From NCBI RefSeq assembly GCF_003207855.1, contig NZ_NKTZ01000002.1, positions 248,001-312,000 on the forward strand: a DNA stretch of 64,000 nucleotides, in the 5' to 3' direction. Positions 1-17,870 of the stretch are shown piece after piece. Made by a program: the position numbers and the translations under genes. Origin of the DNA: Komagataeibacter rhaeticus (GTDB lineage: Bacteria > Pseudomonadota > Alphaproteobacteria > Acetobacterales > Acetobacteraceae). Numbering within the stretch: position 1 is the first letter of the stretch; the number at the start of each line of letters is the position of its first letter. Below the pieces are notes generated by a model. The model saw only the letters and a list, made by a program, of their open reading frames with translations. It did not search any database and was not told the origin of the DNA.

Positions 1-447
1 CCGGATACCCTGCGCGCCCAGGCGCATGGCCGACTGCACGGCACGCTTCATGGCACGACGGAAGGCCACGCGACGCTCAAGCTGCTGGGCGATGTTTTCG
101 GCCACCAGGGTCGCATCGATTTCCGGCTTGCGGATCTCGACGATGTTCAGCGCCACATCGGTCTTGGCCATACGGGCCAGGTCCTTGCGCAGCACATCAA
201 TGTCCTGGCCCTTCTTGCCGATCACGACACCCGGACGGGCCGCGTAGATGGTCACGCGCGGCTTCTTGGCCGGGCGTTCGATCACCACGCGGGATACACC
301 CGCACCAGACAGCTTGCGGCGCAGGTAGGCGCGCAGCTTCAGGTCATCATGCAGCAGGCGCGCATAATCGGCATCGGCGTACCAGCGGCTGTCCCATGTC
401 CGGTTAATACCGAGCCGCAGCCCGATCGGATTAACTTTATGTCCCAT
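1..447 (-). CDS. rpsC: 30S ribosomal protein S3, C-terminal part cut off by window edge
   Basis: The reading frame opens with [13 protein letters not shown] and stays open to the left edge, so only about the first 149 residues of S3 are present. S3 sits at the mRNA entry channel of the small subunit. The start matches the conserved S3 N terminus, and the KH-domain GxxG loop is visible as VIGKKGQDI. The gene follows rplV with a 3-bp gap, the standard S10-operon order, so it is cotranscribed and probably translationally coupled. The remainder, and presumably rplP onward, lies outside the window. Confidence 0.95.
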   Translation of the reverse strand, partial: MGHKVNPIGLRLGINRTWDSRWYADADYARLLHDDLKLRAYLRRKLSGAGVSRVVIERPAKKPRVTIYAARPGVVIGKKGQDIDVLRKDLARMAKTDVALNIVEIRKPEIDATLVAENIAQQLERRVAFRRAMKRAVQSAMRLGAQGIR

Positions 448-450
448 GGA

Positions 451-852
451 TCAGGCCGCCTTCTTTTCGGTTTCAGCTTCGGGCTTCTTTTCGGCCACGA
501 CGATGGTCAGGTGGCTGAAGAACTTCTCGATGCGGGCCGAACGGCCACGACCACGCGCGTGGAAACGACGCATCACGATCGACTTGCCCACCTCTGCACG
601 GGCAACGACCAGCTGGTCAACGTCCAGCTGATGGTTGTTCTCGGCATTGGCGATCGCACTCTCCAGGGTCTTCTTGACCTGCTGGGCGATGCGACGCTTG
701 GAGAATGTGAGAGTGGCGATCGCCTGCGCGGCCGGCTTGTTGCGGATCAGGCCCGCAACAAGGTTCAGCTTGCGCGGGCTGATGCGGATGTTCCGCGTCA
801 GCGCCTGCGCCTCGGTTTCCGCGAGCGTGCGCGGATGCTTAGGCTTGCTCAT
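451..852 (-). CDS. rplV: 50S ribosomal protein L22
   Basis: This 133-residue protein has the L22 core, with [18 protein letters not shown] near the N terminus and the tail [14 protein letters not shown] that forms the extended loop lining the exit tunnel. Macrolide-resistance changes in other bacteria map to this loop; none is evident here. Both ends carry short extensions: an N-terminal [15 protein letters not shown] and a Lys/Glu-rich C terminus. It lies between rpsS (2-bp gap) and rpsC (3-bp gap) in the S10 operon. Confidence 0.97.
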   Translation of the reverse strand: MSKPKHPRTLAETEAQALTRNIRISPRKLNLVAGLIRNKPAAQAIATLTFSKRRIAQQVKKTLESAIANAENNHQLDVDQLVVARAEVGKSIVMRRFHARGRGRSARIEKFFSHLTIVVAEKKPEAETEKKAA

Positions 853-854
853 GT

Positions 855-1133
855 TCAGCCCCGCTTCGCTTTCTTGTCCGAAGAATGACCCGTGAAGGTA
901 CGGGTCGGTGAAAACTCACCGAACTTGTGCCCCACCATGTTCTCGGAAACCTGCACGGGCAGGAACTTGTGCCCGTTATAGACGCCGAACGTCAGTCCGA
1001 CGAACTGCGGCAGGATGGTGGATCGACGCGACCAGATCTTGATCACTTCGTTACGGCCCGACGCGCGCGATGCATCGGCTTTGTTCAGCAGATACCCGTC
1101 CACGAACGGGCCCTTCCAGACGGAACGTGCCAT
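855..1133 (-). CDS. rpsS: 30S ribosomal protein S19
   Basis: This 92-residue protein starts [16 protein letters not shown] and contains the conserved [16 protein letters not shown] stretch of S19, a head protein of the small subunit that partners with S13. Length is normal for the family. It is embedded in the S10 operon, 12 bp after rplB and 2 bp before rplV. No unusual residue is seen. Confidence 0.98.
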   Translation of the reverse strand: MARSVWKGPFVDGYLLNKADASRASGRNEVIKIWSRRSTILPQFVGLTFGVYNGHKFLPVQVSENMVGHKFGEFSPTRTFTGHSSDKKAKRG

Positions 1134-1145
1134 CTTAAATGCCCC

Positions 1146-1976
1146 TTACTTGCCGGTCTTCCGGCGACGGATGATCAGACTGTCCGTACGCTTGTTGACC
1201 CTGGTCTTGTAACCCTTAGTCGGCTTGCCCCATGGCGTAACCGGATGACGCCCACCCGAAGTGCGTCCTTCACCACCACCATGCGGATGGTCAACCGGGT
1301 TCATGACAACACCACGGTTGTGCGGGCGGCGGCCCAGCCAGCGGTTGCGGCCGGCCTTGCCCAGGTGCTGGTTCATGTTGTCCGGGTTGGACACGGCGCC
1401 GATGGTCGCCATGCATTCCGCGCGGACAACACGCAGTTCACCGGACTGCAGCTTGATCTGGGCATAGCCCACATCCTTGCCGACCAGCTGGGCATAGGTG
1501 CCGGCCGAACGGGCGATCTTGCCACCGCCACCGGCCTTCAGCTCGATGTTGTGGATGATCGTGCCCACCGGAATCGCAGCCAGCGGCATCGCGTTGCCCG
1601 GCTTGATGTCGGCGCGCGCGCCAGCAACAACCTGGTCACCCGCCTTCAGACGCTGCGGCGCGATGATGTAGGCCAGTTCGCCATCCTCGTACTTGACAAG
1701 GGCGATGAATGCCGTGCGGTTCGGGTCATATTCCAGGCGTTCCACCGTGCCGACCACATCGAACTTGCGACGCTTGAAATCGACATAACGGTAGGACTGC
1801 TTGTGTCCGCCACCGATAAAACGCGAGGTGGTGCGACCGTGGTTGTTACGGCCGCCGCTCTTGTTCTTCCCCTCGGTCAGGCCCTTGACGGGCTTGCCTT
1901 TCCACAGCTCCTTGCGGTCGATCAGAACCGTTCCGCGCAGGCTGGGGGTAACTGGATTAAAGTGCTTCAATGCCAT
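1146..1976 (-). CDS. rplB: 50S ribosomal protein L2
   Basis: L2 is a universally conserved 23S rRNA-binding protein needed for subunit association and the peptidyl-transferase centre. The 276-residue product begins [15 protein letters not shown] and carries the signature [17 protein letters not shown] near the C terminus, with the conserved histidine in that loop. Length is typical (about 275). It follows rplW with a 16-bp gap in normal S10-operon order. Confidence 0.98.
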   Translation of the reverse strand: MALKHFNPVTPSLRGTVLIDRKELWKGKPVKGLTEGKNKSGGRNNHGRTTSRFIGGGHKQSYRYVDFKRRKFDVVGTVERLEYDPNRTAFIALVKYEDGELAYIIAPQRLKAGDQVVAGARADIKPGNAMPLAAIPVGTIIHNIELKAGGGGKIARSAGTYAQLVGKDVGYAQIKLQSGELRVVRAECMATIGAVSNPDNMNQHLGKAGRNRWLGRRPHNRGVVMNPVDHPHGGGEGRTSGGRHPVTPWGKPTKGYKTRVNKRTDSLIIRRRKTGK

Positions 1977-1992
1977 TTCTTGTCACCCCGCG

Positions 1993-2328
1993 TCAGACCA
2001 GCTTCGCGGTCAGGTCGATGGACTGACCTTCAGCAAGCTGGACAAACGCCTTCTTCACATCCGAACGCTGGCCGGGACGTCCCTTGAAGCGCTTGGCCTT
2101 ACCCTTCTGGATGAGCGTGTTCACACCCAGAACCTTCACACCAAACAGCGTCTCGACCGCTACCTTGATCTCCGGCTTCGTGGCGCTGATCGCGACCTTG
2201 AAACCGACCTGATTCTTCTCGGACAGGGCCGTCGCCTTTTCCGTGATCAGGGGGGAGCGGATGATGTCATACATCGCTTCCCGGGACATGCGTTCCGCCT
2301 TCTTGCGGATTGCCAGGATATTGGTCAT
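1993..2328 (-). CDS. rplW: 50S ribosomal protein L23
   Basis: This 111-residue protein contains the L23 core ([14 protein letters not shown], then [17 protein letters not shown]). L23 sits at the tunnel exit and docks trigger factor and SRP. The first ATG overlaps the rplD stop as ATGA, which argues for translational coupling and supports this start. The resulting N terminus, [19 protein letters not shown], is about 15-18 residues longer than common L23 proteins, so an internal Met at residue 14 or 19 is an alternative. Confidence 0.95.
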   Translation of the reverse strand: MTNILAIRKKAERMSREAMYDIIRSPLITEKATALSEKNQVGFKVAISATKPEIKVAVETLFGVKVLGVNTLIQKGKAKRFKGRPGQRSDVKKAFVQLAEGQSIDLTAKLV

Positions 2329-2939
2329 GCCAGACGCTCCTTCAGACCCTCAACGCCTGCGCGGGTGATGGCCAGCACATCGTGGTTCAGGATGTCATAG
2401 ACATTCGCACCGATGGTCGGGAGAATGTCGATTTTCGGCAGGTTGCGCGCGGCACGGCCGAAGTTTTCCTCCACGGCGGCATCCACGATCAGTGCGGATG
2501 TCCAGCCCAGGACCTTCAGCTTCTTGGCCAGTTCCGCGGACTTGCCCGAGGCGGTCGCCGCATCCAGCACCACCAGCTTGCCCTCGGCCGCCTTCTGCGA
2601 CAGCGCGAAAATCAGGCCCAGGCGACGCACCTTCTTGGGCAGGTCATAGCCATGGTCGCGCACGACCGGACCATGGACCACACCACCCGTGCGGTACTGC
2701 GGCGAACGCAGCGAACCCTGACGGGCGCTGCCGGTGCCTTTCTGGCGGTACGGCTTCTTGGTCGTGCCGGAGATTTCTCCCATGCCCTTGACCTTGTGCG
2801 TACCAGCGCGGCGCTTTGCAAGCTGCCAGTGCACCACACGCGCCAGAATGTCCGGACGCGGCGTTGCGGCGAAAATCTCGTCGGGAAGGCTGGCGGTACC
2901 TGCGCTTCCGTTATCGAGGGTTTTGATCTCGTAATCCAT
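2325..2939 (-). CDS. rplD: 50S ribosomal protein L4
   Basis: The 204-residue L4 shows the tunnel-loop region [20 protein letters not shown] and the C-terminal [21 protein letters not shown]4 lines the exit tunnel and in enterobacteria also represses its own operon. Autoregulation here is not shown by the sequence. It sits 12 bp after rplC and overlaps rplW by 4 bp (ATGA). Confidence 0.97.
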   Translation of the reverse strand: MDYEIKTLDNGSAGTASLPDEIFAATPRPDILARVVHWQLAKRRAGTHKVKGMGEISGTTKKPYRQKGTGSARQGSLRSPQYRTGGVVHGPVVRDHGYDLPKKVRRLGLIFALSQKAAEGKLVVLDAATASGKSAELAKKLKVLGWTSALIVDAAVEENFGRAARNLPKIDILPTIGANVYDILNHDVLAITRAGVEGLKERLA

Positions 2940-2951
2940 TGCCCTCTATCC

Positions 2952-3635
2952 TCAGCCCGCAGCCTCAACCAGGGCCGCCGGATACGGCGCCTCGGCATGA
3001 CGGGCCTTCTTGATCGCATCACGAACCAGAACCGTCTCATTCTTTCCGCCCGGCACGGAGCCGCGGATCATGATGAGGTTCTTTTCGGCGTCGACAGCCG
3101 CAATCTCCAGGTTCAGCGTGGTCACACGCTCGGAACCGAGATGGCCAGCCATCTTCTTGTTCTTGAAAACCTTGCCCGGATCCTGGCGGTTACCCGTGGA
3201 ACCGTGCGAACGGTGACTGATCGAGACACCGTGGGTGGCTTCGAGACCGGCAAAGTTCCAGCGCTTCATCGCGCCGGCAAAACCCTTACCCTTGCTGGTG
3301 CCGGTAACGTCCACCTTCTGCCCCGCCACGAAATGGGCGGCGGACAGAGAAGCCCCGACTTCCAGGACGGCATCATCCGCAACGCGGAATTCAGCCAGCT
3401 TCTTCTTGGGCTCGACCTTGGCCTTGGCAAAATGGCCGCGGTTCGGCTTCGACACATTTTTGACCTTGGCCTTGCCCGCGCCGAGCTGAACGGCCGTATA
3501 GCCATCCCGTTCGGTTGTACGGACATCAACCACCTGCAGATCATCCACCTGCAGGACAGTCACCGGCACATGTGTGCCGTCTTCCTTGAACAGCCGGGTC
3601 ATACCCAGCTTCTTTGCGATCAATCCGGTGCGCAT
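2952..3635 (-). CDS. rplC: 50S ribosomal protein L3
   Basis: L3 is an early 50S assembly protein. The conserved N terminus [16 protein letters not shown] starts at 3635, with an AAGG motif about 10 bp upstream overlapping the end of rpsJ. A longer frame from 3665 would overlap rpsJ by 20 bp and add ten residues ([10 protein letters not shown]) foreign to the family, so I chose 3635, giving 227 residues. The motif [21 protein letters not shown] is visible. The C terminus is slightly extended ([14 protein letters not shown]) relative to E. coli L3. Confidence 0.95.
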   Translation of the reverse strand: MRTGLIAKKLGMTRLFKEDGTHVPVTVLQVDDLQVVDVRTTERDGYTAVQLGAGKAKVKNVSKPNRGHFAKAKVEPKKKLAEFRVADDAVLEVGASLSAAHFVAGQKVDVTGTSKGKGFAGAMKRWNFAGLEATHGVSISHRSHGSTGNRQDPGKVFKNKKMAGHLGSERVTTLNLEIAAVDAEKNLIMIRGSVPGGKNETVLVRDAIKKARHAEAPYPAALVEAAG

Positions 3636-3645
3636 CGTCTGGACC

Positions 3646-3954
3646 TTAGAGTTTAATCTCGACATCCACGCCAGCGGCGAGGTCGAGTTTCATGAGAGCG
3701 TCCACGGTCTGCGGGGTCGGCTCGACAATATCGAGCAGCCGGCGATGGGTCCGAATTTCGAACTGCTCGCGGCTTTTCTTATCCACGTGGGGGGAGCGGT
3801 TTACGGTAAACCGTTCAATATGCGTCGGCAGCGGGATAGGACCCCGAACCCGCGCACCCGTACGCTTCGCCGTATTGACGATCTCCTTCGTGCTGTTGTC
3901 TAGCACCCGATGATCGTACGCCTTCAGGCGAATGCGGATGTTCTGGTTGTCCAT
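3646..3954 (-). CDS. rpsJ: 30S ribosomal protein S10
   Basis: This is the first gene of the S10 operon. The 102-residue product begins [19 protein letters not shown] and includes [25 protein letters not shown], typical of S10/NusE. S10 acts in the 30S head and also with NusB in rRNA antitermination. It lies 105 bp downstream of tuf, separated by a GC-rich stem-loop at 4011-4034. The ribosome-binding site is weak (AGAAAG). Confidence 0.98.
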   Translation of the reverse strand: MDNQNIRIRLKAYDHRVLDNSTKEIVNTAKRTGARVRGPIPLPTHIERFTVNRSPHVDKKSREQFEIRTHRRLLDIVEPTPQTVDALMKLDLAAGVDVEIKL

Positions 3955-4010
3955 CTTTCTGTTTCAGTCCAACTTTACCTGATTCGGGGGAACCCGATCC
4001 GCAATGGAAA

Positions 4011-4034
4011 CCCGGCCGGATTGCTCCGACCGGG
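4011..4034 (-). terminator. Stem-loop after tuf, possible weak terminator or attenuator
   Basis: Two 9-base arms, 4011-4019 and 4026-4034, pair with one G-U and a 6-base loop. In the direction of transcription the stem is followed by only TTTCC, so it is a weak intrinsic terminator at best. It separates tuf from rpsJ and could partly uncouple the str and S10 operons. Confidence 0.45.
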
Positions 4035-4059
4035 ATGCCACAGTTCAGTTACTGTCCAA

Positions 4060-5250
<1,191 letters not shown>

Positions 5251-5343
5251 CGTTTTCTCCGTTAACTCGGCCTCGTGCCGAGAGTCGGGTTGGAAAGTTC
5301 CGTTTCGGAAGCCGGGCCGGTAGATAAACCGGCCTGACCGCCT
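5251..5343 (-). other. Structured rpsG-tuf spacer with three consecutive stem-loops
   Basis: Three inverted repeats fill most of this 93-bp spacer: 7-bp arms 5315-5321/5328-5334 (loop AGATAA), 5-bp arms around 5298-5302/5306-5310, and 6-bp arms 5266-5271/5277-5282. No U-tract follows any of them in the transcribed direction, so RNA processing, mRNA stability or tuf translation control is more likely than termination. The spacer occupies the position where fusA usually lies. Confidence 0.5.
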
Positions 5344-5820
5344 TTACCAGCGGTAATGACTGAATGCCTTGTTGGCTTCTGCCATGCGGTGCGTGTCCTC
5401 GCGCTTCTTGACCGCGGCGCCACGATTGTTGACGGCATCAAGAAGTTCGTTCGACAGGCGGTCCTGCATGGTGTTCTCGCCCCGCTTGCGCGACGCGTCG
5501 ATCAGCCAGCGGATGGCCAGCGCCTGACGGCGCTCGGCCCGGACTTCGACCGGAACCTGGTAGGTCGCACCACCAACACGGCGGGAACGCACCTCGACAG
5601 CCGGCTTCACGTTATCCAGCGCACTGTGGAACATGACCACGGGGTCCGCAGCTGCACCACCACGGCGACGCAGCACCTCAAGGGCGCCATAGACGATCCC
5701 TTCGGCTGTGGACTTCTTGCCGTCGTACATCAGGGCGTTCATGAAACGCGTAATGACGACATCACCAAATTTCGGATCGGGAAGAATCTCGCGCTTTACT
5801 GCGCGATGACGGCGACTCAT
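5344..5820 (-). CDS. rpsG: 30S ribosomal protein S7
   Basis: S7 nucleates assembly of the 30S head. The 158-residue protein starts [20 protein letters not shown] and carries the conserved [12 protein letters not shown] and [10 protein letters not shown] segments. Length is normal. It lies 15 bp downstream of rpsL in the str operon. The 93-bp spacer to tuf holds three stem-loops instead of fusA. Confidence 0.98.
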   Translation of the reverse strand: MSRRHRAVKREILPDPKFGDVVITRFMNALMYDGKKSTAEGIVYGALEVLRRRGGAAADPVVMFHSALDNVKPAVEVRSRRVGGATYQVPVEVRAERRQALAIRWLIDASRKRGENTMQDRLSNELLDAVNNRGAAVKKREDTHRMAEANKAFSHYRW

Positions 5821-5835
5821 GCCTCGTTATTCCTT

Positions 5836-6207
5836 TTACTTAGGACGCTTCGCGCCATAGAGCGAGCGACGCTGACGACGCTTGGCGATACCCTGGGTGT
5901 CCAGAACGCCGCGCAGGATGTGATAACGCACGCCAGGAAGATCCTTAACGCGACCACCACGGATCAGGACAACGCTATGTTCCTGGAGGTTATGCCCCTC
6001 ACCCGGAATATAGCTCACAACCTCATACCCGTTGGTCAGGCGAACTTTTGCCACCTTACGCAGAGCCGAGTTCGGCTTCTTCGGTGTGGTTGTATAAACA
6101 CGGGTACAAACGCCACGCTTCTGCGGACAGCCCTGCAGTGCAGGGACCTTGTTGCGTTTGGCTGCGGGCTCGCGACCTTTCGCGATCAACTGGTTGATGG
6201 TCGGCAT
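5836..6207 (-). CDS. rpsL: 30S ribosomal protein S12
   Basis: S12 controls decoding accuracy at the A site. The 123-residue protein has the canonical MPTINQLI start, the PNSALRK loop and the KDLPGVRYH loop. The lysines whose replacement confers streptomycin resistance in other bacteria (preceding PNSA, and in VKDLP) are both present, so the allele looks wild type. It is first in the str operon, with a leader of about 210 bp and a sigma70-like promoter at 6427-6455. Confidence 0.98.
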   Translation of the reverse strand: MPTINQLIAKGREPAAKRNKVPALQGCPQKRGVCTRVYTTTPKKPNSALRKVAKVRLTNGYEVVSYIPGEGHNLQEHSVVLIRGGRVKDLPGVRYHILRGVLDTQGIAKRRQRRSLYGAKRPK

Positions 6208-6285
6208 ACGCCTTTCCCGATCCTTACAAAATTCGGCCGGCCAGCCTCATATCGGACTGCCGACTGTCGTTCACAACAAAACCCC

Positions 6286-6306
6286 AACGGATGACAACCA
6301 TCCGTT
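6286..6306 (-). promoter_or_regulatory. Leader stem-loop upstream of rpsL
   Basis: Perfect 8-bp arms AACGGATG/CATCCGTT with a 5-base loop lie about 80 bp before rpsL. In the transcribed direction the stem is followed by GGGGTTTTGTTG, which is part G- and part T-rich. This could be a leaky attenuator or a processing site. The function is inferred only from position. Confidence 0.4.
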
Positions 6307-6426
6307 CGGGCATCATATTTACATCCGGCCTGGGCAGCCCGATTCCCGGACTGCGGTACCGCATGCCTGCATGCTGCATTCGACGGCCAACAACGTCTTT
6401 CAGACAGGGCTAGCCGAGAGGCGCGG

Positions 6427-6455
6427 AACCTACGTCCAGAATGACCAGAAGTCAA
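6427..6455 (-). promoter_or_regulatory. Putative sigma70 promoter of the rpsL-rpsG-tuf operon
   Basis: On the minus strand TTGACT (6450-6455) is followed after exactly 17 bp by TAGGTT (6427-6432). Spacing is ideal and the -35 is near consensus. It lies about 220 bp before rpsL, implying a long leader. Confidence 0.55.
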
Positions 6456-6620
6456 GCCTTGCGCAGGATTCGCTCGCCAACCGACGGGGCAGAACCGCCA
6501 TCGGAATCGGAGCACCGCTCCGTCAGGCCGCTGATACCGCCTGAATCGGATGGTGACAATAGTGCAGCACCGAATCATGCCGGATACCGCGCATGCGATA
6601 CCCGGCATTTCTTCCGTATT

Positions 6621-15092
<8,472 letters not shown>

Positions 15093-15223
15093 CGCCTATC
15101 CAGCCCCCATCCACACAGGCCCGCACGGTTGCGACACGAATGTCACACGGACTGCGCGGCCCTTGAAAATCCTTGGCGGGCCGGCCCCGACTGCCGTCCG
15201 GGCCAACCCTATCTACCACCAAA

Positions 15224-15252
15224 GGCGCCCGAAGCCTTGCGGCCAGGGCGCC
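15224..15252 (-). promoter_or_regulatory. Stem-loop in the rplL-rpoB spacer, first of two
   Basis: Perfect 7-bp arms GGCGCCC (15224-15230) and GGGCGCC (15246-15252) enclose a 15-base loop. No U-tract follows. Position between rplL and rpoB matches the attenuator/processing zone known in other bacteria; that function is inferred here. Confidence 0.45.
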
Positions 15253-15270
15253 TGTAACGGCCAAGGGGGC

Positions 15271-15288
15271 GGAAACCAGATGGTTTCC
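15271..15288 (-). promoter_or_regulatory. Stem-loop in the rplL-rpoB spacer, second of two
   Basis: Perfect 7-bp arms GGAAACC/GGTTTCC with a 4-base AGAT loop lie about 60 bp after the rplL stop. The hairpin is compact and stable but lacks a U-tract, so partial termination or RNase cleavage are both possible. Confidence 0.45.
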
Positions 15289-15348
15289 ACCCTCACCTGA
15301 ATAACTCAGCCCGGGCATACCATCACTGGCACATCCCGAAAGGCCAAC

Positions 15349-15723
15349 TTATTTGATTTCGACAGAAGCACCGTTGTCTTCAAGGGTCTTCTTGATCTTC
15401 TCGGCTTCATCCTTGCTGGCGCCTTCCTTGATGGTCTTGGGCGCACCCTCGACCAGGTCCTTGGCTTCCTTCAGGCCCAGACCGGTGATCGCACGGATTT
15501 CCTTGATCACGTTGATCTTCTTGTCGCCGGCCTTTGCCAGCACGACGTCGAACTCGGTCTTTTCTTCAGCCGGAGCCGCAGCGGCACCCGGAGCAGCGGC
15601 AGCAACAGCAACCGGAGCGGCGGCGGAAACGCCCCACTTCTCTTCCAGCAGCTTGGACAGCTCGGCGGCTTCCAGAACGGTCAGGGCGGACAGGTCTTCA
15701 ACAATCTTGTTCAGATCGGCCAT
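15349..15723 (-). CDS. rplL: 50S ribosomal protein L7/L12
   Basis: The 124-residue stalk protein has an N-terminal dimerisation segment ([21 protein letters not shown]), an Ala/Pro-rich hinge (about residues 35-53) and the factor-binding C-terminal domain ([20 protein letters not shown]). It recruits EF-Tu, EF-G and initiation factor to the ribosome. It follows rplJ after 100 bp containing a GC stem at 15801-15816. Confidence 0.98.
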   Translation of the reverse strand: MADLNKIVEDLSALTVLEAAELSKLLEEKWGVSAAAPVAVAAAAPGAAAAPAEEKTEFDVVLAKAGDKKINVIKEIRAITGLGLKEAKDLVEGAPKTIKEGASKDEAEKIKKTLEDNGASVEIK

Positions 15724-15823
15724 AATTCGGTCTTCCTAATCTATACACTGGTTGGCACAGCACAATCCCGTTTTTTCAGGAAAATGCCGTTTTGTTGATA
15801 GCCCGGCGGGCCGGGCATGGGTC

Positions 15824-16342
15824 TCAGGCGGCTTCGCCCGTCTTGGCATAGGCACCAAAAACCCGTGCAAGCTGTCCGGCCGGCGCCTGGAGAACGCCCG
15901 CGATGCGCGTTGCCGGCGTGGAGATAAGCCCCACCAGCTGTGCACGCAGAACGTCCAGGGACGGCAGCTCGGCCAGAGCCTTGATGCTGTTGACGTCAAG
16001 CGTCTGGGCACCAAGCGATCCACCGAGCAGAACAAGCTTTTCATTGGTTTTGGCGAACTCGACCAGCACCTTCGCCACAGCCACGGGTTCATCCGCCCAC
16101 GACAACGCGGTCGGCCCCTTCAGCAGCGGCTTGATGCCTTCGAACTGGGTCCCTGCCAGGGCGAGAGAGGCCAGCCGGTTCTTCGCGACCTTGTGTGTCG
16201 CTCCAGCCGCACGCACGCGACGCCGAAGGTCCGTCACATCAGCCACGCTCAGCCCGTCATTACGGGTGACAATGACCATGGACGTCTTCGCGAACACGGC
16301 TGCGAGGGAGGCAACAAACTCCCGCTTCTCCGTACGGTCCAA
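15824..16342 (-). CDS. rplJ: 50S ribosomal protein L10, TTG start
   Basis: L10 anchors the L7/L12 stalk and in other bacteria represses its own mRNA through the leader. The 172-residue protein reads MDRTEKREFVASLAAVFA at the start. The only usable start is TTG at 16342, about 9 bp after GGAG; an in-frame stop lies just upstream. The weak start may limit L10 output. It is separated from rplA by a 280-bp structured leader. Confidence 0.95.
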   Translation of the reverse strand: MDRTEKREFVASLAAVFAKTSMVIVTRNDGLSVADVTDLRRRVRAAGATHKVAKNRLASLALAGTQFEGIKPLLKGPTALSWADEPVAVAKVLVEFAKTNEKLVLLGGSLGAQTLDVNSIKALAELPSLDVLRAQLVGLISTPATRIAGVLQAPAGQLARVFGAYAKTGEAA

Positions 16343-16622
16343 ATCCCGTCTCCATCATCACCTGCCAGCAAAAAACCGGCAGGTAGGGTTTACCCTAGGG
16401 ACATTCCGGCAAGCCGGCCCTGTCCCGGTTCGCCTGTCCTTTCAAACGGAACAACCAGTGTGGGCTTTCGCCCCGATCCGGCAATCCCCGTCTTCCGGCT
16501 GCTGCCCTGCGGGCATTCAAGGCTTGCGCCACATCCGGTCATGGACAGGTTCGGAAAATGGCGGCATGCCGCCATCTCCTGTCCCCCTTCCCTATCGGGA
16601 AGAGGTCATTCTCCAGTTAACG
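16343..16622 (-). promoter_or_regulatory. rplA-rplJ leader region rich in stem-loops
   Basis: No gene fits in this 280-bp spacer. It contains, in transcription order, 6-bp arms 16587-16592/16597-16602, a perfect 18-base palindrome at 16558-16575, and just before rplJ three short hairpins: CCGGC/GCCGG, AGGGT/ACCCT, and ACCTGCC/GGCAGGT. The location is that of the L10(L12)4-binding leader of other bacteria, so an autoregulatory RNA is likely. I did not identify the kink-turn consensus. Confidence 0.5.
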
Positions 16623-17318
16623 TCAGGCCGCGGTGAAGGCGGAGACATCAACCGTAACACCCGGCCCCATGGTGGAGGACAGGGCGATCTTCTTGACATA
16701 CGTGCCCTTCGCACCCGTCGGGCGGGCCTTCTGCACCGCATCCACGAACGCGCGGATGTTCTCGGCCAGCTTGCCTTCGTCGAACGAGGCCTTGCCCACG
16801 CCGGCATGCACGATACCGGCCTTCTCGGCACGGTATTCGACCTGGCCGGACTTGGCGGCGGAGACCGCGCCCTTCACGTCCATGGTCACGGTGCCCAGCT
16901 TGGGGTTGGGCATCAGCCCGCGCGGGCCGAGGATCTTGCCCAGACGGCCGACCAGGGCCATCATGTCCGGGGTCGCGATGCAGCGGTCGAACTCGATCTC
17001 GCCCGCCTGCACCTTCTCGGCCAGGTCTTCGGCACCAACCACATCGGCACCGGCGGCCTTTGCTTCCTCGGCCTTGGGGCCACGGGCAAACACGCCAACG
17101 CGCAGGGTCTTACCCGTGCCGTTGGGCAGGGACAGCAGGCCACGGACCATCTGGTCGGCGTGACGCGGGTCAATGCCAAGGTTCATGGAAATCTCGACGG
17201 TCTCGTCGAACTTCGCCTTGGCGTTGCCCTTGACCAGGGCGATCGCCTCGTCAAGGCCGTACTGCTTCGCGGAATCGACTGCGGCGCGGGCTGCGGTCAG
17301 ACGCTTGTTCTTTGCCAT
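16623..17318 (-). CDS. rplA: 50S ribosomal protein L1
   Basis: The 231-residue protein starts [18 protein letters not shown] and carries the L1 signature region ([14 protein letters not shown]) and the terminal [16 protein letters not shown]1 forms the mobile E-site stalk and commonly represses the L11 operon. It follows rplK by 5 bp, so the two are cotranscribed. Length matches the family. Confidence 0.98.
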   Translation of the reverse strand: MAKNKRLTAARAAVDSAKQYGLDEAIALVKGNAKAKFDETVEISMNLGIDPRHADQMVRGLLSLPNGTGKTLRVGVFARGPKAEEAKAAGADVVGAEDLAEKVQAGEIEFDRCIATPDMMALVGRLGKILGPRGLMPNPKLGTVTMDVKGAVSAAKSGQVEYRAEKAGIVHAGVGKASFDEGKLAENIRAFVDAVQKARPTGAKGTYVKKIALSSTMGPGVTVDVSAFTAA

Positions 17319-17323
17319 CGTAA

Positions 17324-17758
17324 TCAGCCCTCCACCACATCAAGGCCCATGGAGCGGGCGGAACCCGCCAGCATGCGCACGGCACCTTCGATATCGTTGG
17401 CGTTCATGTCTTTCTGCTTCGTCTCCGCGATCTCGCGCAGCTGCGACATCGTGACCTTGCCCACGGTCGCGGACTTGCCCACGGTGGAGCTGCCCTTGGA
17501 GATCTTGGCCGCCTTCATCAGGAAGTAGGTGTTGGGCGGGGTCTTGGTAATGAAGCTGAACGTACGGTCGGCATAGGCGGTAATGACGACGGGAATCGGC
17601 ATACCGGGTTCGAGACCCTGCGTCTTTGCGTTGAACTCCTTGCAGAACTGCATGATGTTCAGGCCGCGCTGACCCAGTGCCGGACCAACCGGCGGGGACG
17701 GATTCGCCTTGCCGGCGGGGATTTGCAGCTTGATGTAGCCAACGATTTTTTTGGCCAT
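17324..17758 (-). CDS. rplK: 50S ribosomal protein L11
   Basis: L11 forms the GTPase-associated centre with 23S rRNA. The conserved start [16 protein letters not shown] lies at 17758, 8 bp after AGGAG; an upstream frame from 17806 adds 16 residues foreign to the family and was not used. The product is 144 residues, with the thiostrepton-region prolines ([16 protein letters not shown]) intact. secE-nusG, which precede rplK in most bacteria, are absent; the next gene upstream is an efflux outer-membrane protein gene 112 bp away. Confidence 0.97.
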   Translation of the reverse strand: MAKKIVGYIKLQIPAGKANPSPPVGPALGQRGLNIMQFCKEFNAKTQGLEPGMPIPVVITAYADRTFSFITKTPPNTYFLMKAAKISKGSSTVGKSATVGKVTMSQLREIAETKQKDMNANDIEGAVRMLAGSARSMGLDVVEG

Positions 17759-17814
17759 ATCCGGGGCTCCTGACTGTTTCACCCGGACCGCGGTTCTGGT
17801 GGCCACCCCCTGTG

Positions 17815-17830
17815 CCCGGCTTGGGCCGGG
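17815..17830. terminator. Short GC stem-loop between the efflux operon and rplK
   Basis: Arms CCCGGC (17815-17820) and GCCGGG (17825-17830) pair perfectly around TTGG. There is no adjoining T-run on the minus strand. It could only mildly reduce read-through from the efflux operon into rplK. Confidence 0.25.
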
Positions 17831-17870
17831 GGCGACCTCCCGCGTTCCGATAAGAGGCGCGCACCTACCG

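Larger units (their letters stand above)
6208..6620 (-). other. 413-bp rpoC-rpsL intergenic region, str operon leader
   Basis: No gene is supported here; the overlapping ORFs have no family features. The region holds a promoter-like pair at 6427-6455, a perfect 8-bp stem-loop in the rpsL leader (6286-6293/6299-6306), and a 10-bp stem with one G-U just after rpoC (6577-6586/6599-6608) that lacks a U-tract. Transcription of the str operon probably restarts here. Confidence 0.6.

Noticed and set aside
6577-6608. 10-bp stem after rpoC as a terminator
   Set aside because: The stem is good (one G-U) but no T-run follows in the transcribed direction, so I list it only within the intergenic description.
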